From Nocardia sp. NRRL S-836 (GTDB lineage Bacteria; Actinomycetota; Actinomycetes; Mycobacteriales; Pseudonocardiaceae): a DNA stretch of 64,000 nt. Under the pieces are notes generated by a model. It ran no database searches. It saw nothing but the letters and a program-made list of their open reading frames with translations, and had not been told where the DNA came from. This document shows, piece by piece, positions 49,235-57,583 of the stretch. Where the stretch lies: positions 92,960 through 156,959 of the forward strand of contig NZ_LGDY01000013.1 in the NCBI RefSeq assembly GCF_001279525.1, given 5' to 3'. How positions within the stretch are numbered: position 1 is the stretch's first letter; each line of letters opens with the position of its first letter. Position numbers and translations under genes: made by a program.

Positions 49235-52045
49235 GTGAACGACCAGCATGATGACAGGCAGCGCGGCGGCGAGCCGCAGTGGCCGACCGGGGACGACCCG
49301 GACGGCGGCGGCAGGCGCGATGTCCCGAATCAGCCGCGACCGGGCACCCCGCCCGGCGGTTTCGCACGCCCTCCCCAGGGTGGCACGCCGCCCGGTGGTT
49401 TCCCACAGCAGCAGCCCCCACGCCGCCCGAACGGACCAGGCGGACCCCAGGGCGCTCCCGGCGGACCCCAGGGTGGACCCGGTGGCCCGCAGGGTGGACC
49501 CGGCCGGCCGCAGGGCCCGGCAGCGGGTGGTCCAGGCGGTCCAGGCCCCGGTGGCCGTCCGCCCACGCCGCCCGGTGGCGTGCCGATCGCACCCCCGCCC
49601 GGCGCCCGCCGTCCCGGTGGCCCGAACGGTCCGGGTGGTCCGGGTGGTCCCGGCGGTCCGCAGGGTGGCCCCGGCCGCCCCGGCGTGCCCCCGCGCAACC
49701 CCGGTGAGGAGCGGACGACGCAGCTGCCCCCGGTCAACCGGCCTGCGGCGCAGCGCGAACCCGACCTGCTGACCCACCGCGAGCCCGACGACGAGTTCCT
49801 GCTCGCCGGCGAACCGGCCGTCGACGACGAGTACTACGACGACGACGAGCCGGAGCTCACCGAAGAGGAGGAGCGCCGCCTGCGCAAGAAGAAGATCTGG
49901 AAGCGCGTCCGGATCGGTGCCTTCGTCGCGCTCGGCCTGATGATCCTCGGCCCGGTGATCGCGGTCGCCGTGGCGTACCCGCTGGTCGAGTGGCCGCGCC
50001 CGGACAAGGTCGCCGAGCAGCAGGACAAGACGATCACGCTGCGCTACTCCGACGGCTCGGAGATGGGCAAGATCACCTCGCCCGGTGAGAACCGCACGAT
50101 GCTCACCTACGAGGAGATCCCGGACAACGTCAAGAACGCGGTGCTCGCCGCGGAGGACGCGAACTTCTACGAGAACCCCGGCTTCGACGCGAAGGCCATC
50201 CTGCGCGCCGTCTGGATCCAGGCGACGGGTGGCAGCTCCGGTGGTTCCGGTCTGACGCAGCAGTACATCAAGAAGGCGACCGGCAAAGAGGACGCCACGA
50301 TCACCCGCAAGTTCACGGAGGTCGTCAAGGCCTTCAAGATGAGCAACGAGTCGGACCACAACACGATCCTCACGGCGTACCTGAACACCGTGTACTTCGG
50401 CCGCGGCGCGAACGGCATGAAGGCCGCCGCCCAGGTCTACTACAAGAAGGACATGAAGGACCTGACGCCGTCCGAGGCGGCGCTGATCGCGGGCATGATC
50501 CAGACGCCCTCCTGGTCCGAGGACAAGGAGTACGTCGCCAAGCGCTGGAAGTTCGTGATGGGGCAGATGCTCCAGAAGAAGTGGATCGACCAGGCCTACT
50601 ACGACGCGCAGCAGTTCCCGACCCCGCTGCCGTTCGAGGAGACTCAGCCCGCGACCCTCGAGGGCCCGCTCGCCCGCGTGAGCCAGCAGGTCCAGAACGA
50701 GATCGACAGCGAGATGGTCGGCCTGACCATGGAGCGTGCGCAGAAGGTCGGCGTCACCGTCTACACGACGATCGACCCGAAGATGCAGAACGCCGCTGTC
50801 GAAGCGGTGAACGCCGTGATGACCGGTGAGGACCCCGAGCTGCGCACGTCGCTCAGCGCGATCGACCCGACCACCGGCGCGGTCAGGGCCTACTACCCCG
50901 GCAAGGACGGCCTGAAGGGCCTCGACTTCGCGAAGGGCACGGTCCAGGAGGCCGGCTCGTCGTTCAAGCCGTTCGACCTGGTGGCCGCCCTGAAGATGGG
51001 CAAGGGCATCGGCGACACCTACGACGGCACCTCACCGCGCAAGATCGGCGGCGTCGAGATCCGCAACGCGGGCCCCAGCCAGTGCGGTAAGCAGTGCCCG
51101 ATCAAGCAGGCCATGAAGGAGTCGCTCAACACCGTGTTCTACGACATGGTGGCGAACGACACCGGTCCCAGGGCAGTTGCCGACGCGGCCCACGCGGCCG
51201 GCATCCCGGAGACGGTCCCGTACGACGGCAAGCCGTTCCGGACGCTCGTCGGCGAGGACGGCGGCGCACCCAACACCGGTATCGCGATCGGCGCGGACGA
51301 CGCCAGGGTCCGTCCGTTCGACATGGCCTCCGCGTACGCGACCTTCGCGGCGCGCGGCATGTACCGCCCGCCGTTCTTCATCACGAAGATCGAGGCGCCG
51401 AACGGCGACCTGCTCTACCAGCACGTGGACAAGGCCACCCCGGCGTTCGACCCGGTCGAGGAGAAGAGCCGCGACATCGCCGACAACGTCACCGAGACGT
51501 TGAAGGAGATCCCCAGCGGGAAGATCGAGTGCGCCGCCAAGCGCCCGTGTGCCGGCAAGACCGGTACGCACGAACTCGCCCCCGAAGCGGCGCCGGACCG
51601 CAAGGCAGGCCACAACTCGAAGGCCTGGATGGTCGGCTACACGCCGCAGCTCTCCGCCTCCGTGTGGGTCGGCAAGGAAAAGGGCAACCAGCCGATCACG
51701 GACAAGGGCGGCAACCCGGTGTTCGGCTCGGGCCTGCCCGGCCTGATCTGGAAGAAGTTCATGGACGCCGCACTGGTGGGCTACCAGAAGGAAGCCTTCG
51801 CGAAGCCGAAGCCCCTCGGCAACTTCAACCCGCCGCCGCCGTCCAAGGCTCCGACGTCGAACTCGGCACCCAGCACGCCGCCGAGCACGCCGTCGACAGA
51901 GCCGACGCGGCCGTCCCAGACGCGGCCGTCGGAGCCGGACACCCCGTGCGGGCTCTTCGTGTGCCCGCCGTCGAACACGAAGCCGACGACCACGAAGCAA
52001 GGACCGGGCAACCCCACGGGTGGCCGGGATCCCGGGGACACGTAG
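49235..52045 (+). CDS. ponA: Bifunctional penicillin-binding protein 1A (GT51 plus transpeptidase)
   Basis: 936 residues, GTG start after GGAGG. Residues 10-170 are a Gly/Pro/Gln-rich cytoplasmic low-complexity region; acidic segment DDEYYDDDEPELTEEEE; one transmembrane helix (about 228-250). GT51 domain with catalytic E307 in AAEDANFYENPGFD (Asn where His is common). Transpeptidase motifs: S575 in SSFK, SLN (ESLNTVF), and KTGT 775-778. It polymerises and cross-links peptidoglycan outside the membrane. A Pro/Thr/Ser tail closes the protein. Equivalent to mycobacterial PonA1. Confidence 0.95.
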   Translation: MNDQHDDRQRGGEPQWPTGDDPDGGGRRDVPNQPRPGTPPGGFARPPQGGTPPGGFPQQQPPRRPNGPGGPQGAPGGPQGGPGGPQGGPGRPQGPAAGGPGGPGPGGRPPTPPGGVPIAPPPGARRPGGPNGPGGPGGPGGPQGGPGRPGVPPRNPGEERTTQLPPVNRPAAQREPDLLTHREPDDEFLLAGEPAVDDEYYDDDEPELTEEEERRLRKKKIWKRVRIGAFVALGLMILGPVIAVAVAYPLVEWPRPDKVAEQQDKTITLRYSDGSEMGKITSPGENRTMLTYEEIPDNVKNAVLAAEDANFYENPGFDAKAILRAVWIQATGGSSGGSGLTQQYIKKATGKEDATITRKFTEVVKAFKMSNESDHNTILTAYLNTVYFGRGANGMKAAAQVYYKKDMKDLTPSEAALIAGMIQTPSWSEDKEYVAKRWKFVMGQMLQKKWIDQAYYDAQQFPTPLPFEETQPATLEGPLARVSQQVQNEIDSEMVGLTMERAQKVGVTVYTTIDPKMQNAAVEAVNAVMTGEDPELRTSLSAIDPTTGAVRAYYPGKDGLKGLDFAKGTVQEAGSSFKPFDLVAALKMGKGIGDTYDGTSPRKIGGVEIRNAGPSQCGKQCPIKQAMKESLNTVFYDMVANDTGPRAVADAAHAAGIPETVPYDGKPFRTLVGEDGGAPNTGIAIGADDARVRPFDMASAYATFAARGMYRPPFFITKIEAPNGDLLYQHVDKATPAFDPVEEKSRDIADNVTETLKEIPSGKIECAAKRPCAGKTGTHELAPEAAPDRKAGHNSKAWMVGYTPQLSASVWVGKEKGNQPITDKGGNPVFGSGLPGLIWKKFMDAALVGYQKEAFAKPKPLGNFNPPPPSKAPTSNSAPSTPPSTPSTEPTRPSQTRPSEPDTPCGLFVCPPSNTKPTTTKQGPGNPTGGRDPGDT

Positions 52046-52620
52046 CACGCGCGACAGCTGAAGAGTTCGGTGCACGTTGAACCGCTCTCCAGACGAGTTG
52101 GACCGATGATCCAGGTCCGACTGTCCGGGGAGCGGTTCGCTGCATCTTGGGGTTCCAGAGTGGCCCTGTCGTCGGTATGCCTCCTGCGCAGGCATACCCG
52201 CAACTCGAAGACAACGACACGGATAGCAGTCTTGACGTTACGCCAAGTCATCGGGTTGAATCAGATTGGTGCCGATGACCAGGGGATCATCACGCGCGAC
52301 ATCTCGGATGCTGGGGATTCGAGCGATCAAACTAGCGCCACTACATCCACATCTACCTTGAAGCGCAGACGGTTACCTTGTGATGCGCATTCCAAGTCGA
52401 GAAGACTGTTCATGCGCTTCATCAATCCGGACGAGCACTGACGCCCGGCCACACGAGCCACTTACAGTTAATCCGACACCTCCTGCTTTCGCGTGAATCC
52501 GCGAAGAGCCGGTTGCATCGGATCGATTTCGCATGCGAAATCCGACTGACATCAACCACTCGCTCCTCCACATCGCTCGACAGTGCAATGTCGGTTCCCG
52601 ATTCCAAAGAAAGAGAAACA
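52046..52620. other. Lower-G+C intergenic stretch before the secreted cassette
   Basis: No convincing gene; short open frames here lack RBS and family features. G+C falls (52501-52560 is 32/60). Two palindromes lie near the end, before the gene at 52621: TTCGCG-N6-CGCGAA (52488-52505) and GATTTCGCATGCGAAATC (52525-52542). Confidence 0.65.
52488..52542. promoter_or_regulatory. Paired palindromes upstream of the secreted cassette
   Basis: TTCGCG (52488) and CGCGAA (52500) form a 6-6-6 inverted repeat; 19 nt further GATTTCGCATGCGAAATC is a perfect 18-bp palindrome. Both share a TTCGC/GCGAA core, so one regulator may bind both. They end 79 nt before the gene at 52621. Confidence 0.5.
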
Positions 52621-53058
52621 ATGCTGCGCATGAAATCAGCCGCACTCGCAGTACTCACGGCAATGAGTATCCTGCTGCCGACGCAGCAGGCAACTGCGGA
52701 GGTGATCGCGACTACCCCCGTTCCCGCGCCATCGATGGGCGCTCAGCAGGTTGGCGAGGCGTGCAAGAGCATTGGAAACGGCGACATTTGCCTTCGCCTG
52801 GGAGACATCACCAACAACAGGGCAGACATCACGGTTTGGTATTCCAAGCACGCAGGCGACCCCGTGACGCTCCGGCTCGGCTACTTCCCCGGTGACGGCA
52901 TCGACGAGGGTGCGTTCACCATCTACGCGGGCGAGGTCCGGGGGTACATCTGGAGGAACGTCAATCTGAGCACCCACTACTGCTACACCGGGGCGGTCCG
53001 CCAGGGCGGACCGCCCAACTGGTCGGCTGTCACCCTCGGCGGCGAAGTTTGTCGCTGA
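52621..53058 (+). CDS. Small secreted four-cysteine protein
   Basis: 145 residues. Signal peptide (LRMKSAALAVLTAMSILLPT then QQATA). The mature part has four Cys likely forming two disulfides: EACKS, DICLR, HYCYTG and the C-terminal GEVCR. The rest is beta-rich (ADITVWYSKHAGDPVTLRLG, EGAFTIYAGEVRGYIWR). Purine-rich RBS AAAGAAAGAGAAA. First gene of the cassette, 71 nt before the giant secreted gene. No family recognised. Confidence 0.72.
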   Translation: MLRMKSAALAVLTAMSILLPTQQATAEVIATTPVPAPSMGAQQVGEACKSIGNGDICLRLGDITNNRADITVWYSKHAGDPVTLRLGYFPGDGIDEGAFTIYAGEVRGYIWRNVNLSTHYCYTGAVRQGGPPNWSAVTLGGEVCR

Positions 53059-53129
53059 CAGGAGAGACTCACACAGAAATCTGACGCCGCACCTGCTTGC
53101 GGTATACAGCATTCTTTGGGGGAACTCAG

Positions 53130-56100
53130 ATGCATTTACGAAGAGCCCGTGGCCGCGTCCAGCGCAGATCGAAAACCGGCGTGGCGGCGGTCGTAGCTGC
53201 TCTGCTGGTCACCACAGCGCAGCCAACCACCGCAGCACCGGATAAATCATTCGATCAAGCACCGCCGTCCGCAACCGCGGTGAGCACGGAACCGGAATCC
53301 ATCCCTCAGCACAAGCGGTCAGAAGTCATCGGCAAGGACTGGCAGGAATCCACGGACATCGCGTGGACCACCGCCGGTGACGCGAGTGGGTTCCACGTGC
53401 TGGCGGCTCAGGCCCGAGAAGGATACGCCTGGCGGACAGTCACATCGCTCGTCGAGCCAGGCTTTGACGCCGATCAGTGGATCGGCAACGCGTGTGCAAC
53501 CGCGTCCGGCCAGAAGCTCGTGGTCGTCTATGCGCCGCGCACCTTCACGAACAAGCCCGACCTGTTCGAACGTGGCGCCTTCACCGCGATCGTCGACCTG
53601 GTGACCGGTGCTGTCAGCAAACTGCCGGTGAGCAGCACCCTCGCTTACTACAGCCCTGGCTGCGGCAGCGGTGAACGAGCGCTGATCACTCAGCAGGCCA
53701 CGGAGCTGAACGGCAAGTCGCGCCTGGTCGAGGTTGATGCGGCAGCGGCCACCGCAGCCAAGCCGATCGAGGTGCTCGGCCAGGTCACGTCGGCCATTCC
53801 CACCAAAGACGGCATTGTTGCCGCAGACGCGGGGCGACTCATCACCGTGGACGCCAAAGGCGCCGCGCGAACACTCGCCAAGACGTCTTCGCTGCCGTTC
53901 CACCTGAAGGCGGATTCGTCCGGCGGTGTCGTCTTCTTGGACAGCGAAGGCGGCACGTCATACGTTCGAAGGCTGGAGCGGGCCGTCAAGAACGCCCCGA
54001 TGAGCACTCTGGCCAAGGGGCCGCTGACCGAGCTCGGCCTGACGTCGAGCGCCAACGGCAAGGTGTTCATCACCGGAAAGAACGAAGAGATCAATCAGCT
54101 CCCGGCAACCGTTGTTCGCGCTGACGTGCCCAAGCCGAGCACAATGTCGGTGCAAGGCGAAATCGCCGTGACAGGGGTGATGCGCGCCAAACCTCAGGCG
54201 CAAAGCGCTGCGACGACCGATCCCGCAGATGCGCATCTGGTCCGCATCGAGGCCAAGGTCGCGGCGACGGGGAAGAACGTGGCATTCACCGTTCTGCCGA
54301 ACGCAGCGTCCGGTGCCGGTCGGGTGGCCAGCCCGAAGCTCTCCACCGCAGGCGGTGAGATGACAGCATCCGGATCACCGAACAGCCCTCTCGACGATGA
54401 GTCGGTATGTGCGGTCCCCCGCAACAAAGCGGGCCTTGAGGTCTACCAGCCAACTCCTCGACAGGTTGAGTGGGCGGTGGACTACGCGGTGACGAACGGT
54501 CTGTACATCCAGCGGGAGGCTAACTGGAAGAACTCCGGAATGGAGACCGCGTGGAAGCCGCAGGAGCTGTTTCCGCCGATTCCACTGGAGGGCGGCGGTT
54601 CAGTTCCGCCTCAGGTGATGCTCGGGATCCTCGCCCAGGAGTCCAACCTCTGGCAGGCCGCGCGGTTCGCATTGCCCGGTGTCACCGCCAACCCGTTGGT
54701 CGGCAACTTCTACGGCGTCAACCTCTACGACTCGGACCCGCAAAACGACTGGGAAATTCGTTGGAGCCACGCCGACTGCGGCTACGGCATCACGCAGATC
54801 ACTGACGGCATGCGCAAGGCAGGACGCGAGAAGCCGGACGAGGTCGCCTTACCTGCGCACAAGCAGCTGGCGGCGGTCGTGGACTTCGCCACCAACATCG
54901 CGGCCGGCCTGCGCATCCTGCAAGACAAGTGGAACCAGACGCGCAAAGCTGGGATGAAGGTCAACGACGGCGACCCACAGTGGCTGGAGAACTGGTACTT
55001 CGCTGTCTGGGCCTACAACTCCGGGTTCAAACCGCAAAATGGCACCGGCCCTTGGGGACTCGGCTGGGCGAACAATCCCGCTAACCCGAACTACCCGCGT
55101 GACCGGACGCCGTTCCTCGAGTCCGGCTACAGCGATGCGGCACATCCGCAGCACTGGTCATATCCGGAAAAGGTCATGGGCTGGGCGGGGCATCCGATCG
55201 AAGCCGTGGTGTCCCCAGGCGTCACCGCGTCCGGATACATGTACACGTGGTGGAACAACAACGACTACCGCCGCAGGGTCAAGCCGGACAGCTACCTCTT
55301 CTGCGTGAAGACGAAGAACGACTGCGACGAACATACCTCAGTCACACCCGACAAGCCAGACGACCCCAACACCCCTGAAGACGAAGGCACAATCGGCGAG
55401 CCCATCGGTCCGTGTGCTCATCGCGACGCTGCGGGTTACTACGACCTGCTGTGCTGGTGGCACGAATCGTCTACGTGGAAGTCGAACTGCGCTGAACAAT
55501 GCGGGAACCAGACCAACCGATTCCGCGATCCAGACGTCGGATATCAGCCTGACGGGGTCAGCTATCCGCCGAATTGTTCACCGCCCGACCCGACCGGTAT
55601 GCTGATCGTTGACGACTCAAGCGCGCCCTCGGCGCGAGCCTGCACCAAGCAGCCGAATTCAGGCACATTCGACCTGCAGTTCGGGAGCGACCGAGAAGGC
55701 AGATATCCGTCGAAGATCGATTTTCATCAGATCGGCGCTGGCTTCAACAGCCACTTCTGGTTCTCCCACACCAACAGGAACGATGAGTTCGGCACCAAGA
55801 TGAAGGTTACCGGTACTTGGACCTTGAACCAGCCGATCAACGGCTGGTCACGAGTGCTGGTCCATCTTCCGGATCACGGAGCACATACCCAACAGGCCAG
55901 GTATGAGATCCACCTTGGTAACGGCAAGACTGAGTTCCGGTACATCTCGCAGAGAACCGAAGAGAACAAGTGGGTCTCACTCGGCGTGTACCCTTTCGCC
56001 GGAACGCCGAAGGTCCGTCTTAGTTCAGTGACCCAGGAAGGCAGCGGGGTCGATGACGTCGCCTGGGATGCTGTCGCCTTCCAACCGCTACCCGGGAAGC

Positions 56101-57050
56101 CCAAACACATAATTGCTGCTCTCGGCGACTCATTTTCATCCGGAGAAGGTGCAGGCAATTATTACAGGGAAACCGACATCAACCACGGCACGCCTCAGTG
56201 GAACGCGTGCCGGCGCAGCAAGGACGCTTGGTCGCGCAAGTTTACTATGCCCGGGAAGAATGGTTACATCGGAGATGCCGCGGACAAGTTTCCGGCCGAT
56301 GTGGAGCTAGGTTTTGTCGCCTGCTCGGGAGCACTCACATGGCAGATTGACGGCGGCCCCACCGGGAACTCCATCCCTCGTTCGTGGGACACTCCAAACG
56401 AGTACGAGACCGGGAACGGCCAGTTCCGGGAGATCAGGCAGCTTGAGAGTGGTGTGCTCACCGAGCACACCACGCTGGTAACACTGTCGATAGGCGGCAA
56501 CGATGCCGGGTTTACCGATGTCTTGGTGAATTGTGTCAGCTGGGACTGCACGACCGCCACAGCCAAACAAGAGCACCGACAATGGATCGACGAGGCGCAA
56601 CCCCGCGTGCAGCAAGTTCTCGAGCGGGTGCGAATGAAAGCACCGTCCGCAAAGATCGTATTAATGGGATATCCCGAGCTGTTCAGTCGAGCGAAGGCGT
56701 GCGGCTTCGGAATCATCAGTACTGAAACCGACGAACTTGCCGATCTGGCACAGTACATGAACGAGAAATTGAAACAGACGGCGAACAGCGTTGGCTCTCA
56801 AGTCAGCTTCGCTGATCCGCGCGGAAGGTTCACAGGCAAAGGCGCCTGCGATCAGGATCCAGTCATCAACTTCCTCGTGCTGGGCCCACGAGGTGACGGC
56901 GATTTCCACGTCGGCGACCGCATGGCAACTTGCCTGCTATGGGATAGCACGTGCGTCAGCCGGACATCCCTGCATCCTAACGTGGCCGGAGCCTACGTGT
57001 ACGGAAGGGTTTTGGAAGACAAGCTCAAGGAGATAAACTACGGACAATGA
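53130..57050 (+). CDS. Giant secreted multidomain protein: lysozyme-like + golvesin-like + SGNH hydrolase
   Basis: 1306 residues from ATG 53130 (GGGGGA 7 nt before). Signal peptide around residues 15-36. Residues ~60-370: beta-propeller-like or repeated beta region of unknown type. ~485-640: lysozyme/SLT-like domain with QVMLGILAQESNLW (candidate catalytic E504), GYGITQI and WAYNSGF. ~895-987: golvesin-like beta domain (GTWTLNQPINGWSRVLVHLP to DDVAWDAVAF). ~995-1306: SGNH hydrolase with GDSFSSGEG (S1001), SIGGNDAGF and SLHPN (H1282). It likely degrades or de-esterifies an envelope or external polymer. ATGA couples it to the next gene. G+C is well below that of the neighbours. Confidence 0.82.
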   Translation: MHLRRARGRVQRRSKTGVAAVVAALLVTTAQPTTAAPDKSFDQAPPSATAVSTEPESIPQHKRSEVIGKDWQESTDIAWTTAGDASGFHVLAAQAREGYAWRTVTSLVEPGFDADQWIGNACATASGQKLVVVYAPRTFTNKPDLFERGAFTAIVDLVTGAVSKLPVSSTLAYYSPGCGSGERALITQQATELNGKSRLVEVDAAAATAAKPIEVLGQVTSAIPTKDGIVAADAGRLITVDAKGAARTLAKTSSLPFHLKADSSGGVVFLDSEGGTSYVRRLERAVKNAPMSTLAKGPLTELGLTSSANGKVFITGKNEEINQLPATVVRADVPKPSTMSVQGEIAVTGVMRAKPQAQSAATTDPADAHLVRIEAKVAATGKNVAFTVLPNAASGAGRVASPKLSTAGGEMTASGSPNSPLDDESVCAVPRNKAGLEVYQPTPRQVEWAVDYAVTNGLYIQREANWKNSGMETAWKPQELFPPIPLEGGGSVPPQVMLGILAQESNLWQAARFALPGVTANPLVGNFYGVNLYDSDPQNDWEIRWSHADCGYGITQITDGMRKAGREKPDEVALPAHKQLAAVVDFATNIAAGLRILQDKWNQTRKAGMKVNDGDPQWLENWYFAVWAYNSGFKPQNGTGPWGLGWANNPANPNYPRDRTPFLESGYSDAAHPQHWSYPEKVMGWAGHPIEAVVSPGVTASGYMYTWWNNNDYRRRVKPDSYLFCVKTKNDCDEHTSVTPDKPDDPNTPEDEGTIGEPIGPCAHRDAAGYYDLLCWWHESSTWKSNCAEQCGNQTNRFRDPDVGYQPDGVSYPPNCSPPDPTGMLIVDDSSAPSARACTKQPNSGTFDLQFGSDREGRYPSKIDFHQIGAGFNSHFWFSHTNRNDEFGTKMKVTGTWTLNQPINGWSRVLVHLPDHGAHTQQARYEIHLGNGKTEFRYISQRTEENKWVSLGVYPFAGTPKVRLSSVTQEGSGVDDVAWDAVAFQPLPGKPKHIIAALGDSFSSGEGAGNYYRETDINHGTPQWNACRRSKDAWSRKFTMPGKNGYIGDAADKFPADVELGFVACSGALTWQIDGGPTGNSIPRSWDTPNEYETGNGQFREIRQLESGVLTEHTTLVTLSIGGNDAGFTDVLVNCVSWDCTTATAKQEHRQWIDEAQPRVQQVLERVRMKAPSAKIVLMGYPELFSRAKACGFGIISTETDELADLAQYMNEKLKQTANSVGSQVSFADPRGRFTGKGACDQDPVINFLVLGPRGDGDFHVGDRMATCLLWDSTCVSRTSLHPNVAGAYVYGRVLEDKLKEINYGQ

Positions 57051-57505
57051 CCAAAGATGCTTTTGATGGAACCAGCGGAGCCGGGCGATCGGCTTGGCTC
57101 CGCTGGGGCTGTCTCGCCGTTTCGGCCTTGGCCGTGCTGGGGGTGGTGTCGCTCGCCCTGCACGTGTACTCGTCGTTCGAGGAGTCGAACCCGGAAGAGC
57201 TGCTCGCCCGCGAGGTGGAGAAGTCGAAGAACCGCTTGAAGGAGCGCGCGACCGACGGGGTCCTGACCAACGAGGAGATCATGAGGAGCACGGCACGCGA
57301 CAGCGACGGTGATCCGAGGGTCCGCCAGGACGACACCGCGATGCATTTCGACTCACCGGTCGCGGTGAACGTCGGTACCGCGCTCGGGTCGCGAGGGGCG
57401 CTGCGTTGTTACACCTTCACGATCACCAAGCCCCTTTCGCCGCTCAGCACCGTCACGGCCGTGGAACTCGCCTCGTGCCCCTCCCCGGACGGCGGCGGCA
57501 ACTGA
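57047..57505 (+). CDS. Small membrane-anchored protein of the cassette
   Basis: 152 residues. N-terminal transmembrane segment WLRWGCLAVSALAVLGVVSL (residues ~17-36), then a charged coiled-coil-like region (LLAREVEKSKNRLKERA) and a C-terminal domain outside the membrane with two Cys (ALRCYTF, ELASCPS). The ATG overlaps the giant gene's stop (ATGA), so it is translated with it. G+C rises back to the chromosomal level in this gene. Unknown function. Confidence 0.65.
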   Translation: MTKDAFDGTSGAGRSAWLRWGCLAVSALAVLGVVSLALHVYSSFEESNPEELLAREVEKSKNRLKERATDGVLTNEEIMRSTARDSDGDPRVRQDDTAMHFDSPVAVNVGTALGSRGALRCYTFTITKPLSPLSTVTAVELASCPSPDGGGN

Positions 57506-57583
57506 CGTACCGCGGTGGGAACCCTGTGGATTCGGACGCGATGTTGACCACGCCGAAACGTTCTTGGCCGTAACATCCCGCCC

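Noticed and set aside
49360..49720. Apparent tandem repeat of GGCCCGCAGGGTGGACC-like units
   Set aside because: It encodes the Gly/Pro/Gln low-complexity N-terminus of PBP1A, as in other actinobacterial PonA proteins; not a mobile or regulatory repeat.
52070..52441. 123-codon ORF after ponA
   Set aside because: No RBS, signal or family; composition differs from coding sequence nearby. Treated as non-coding.
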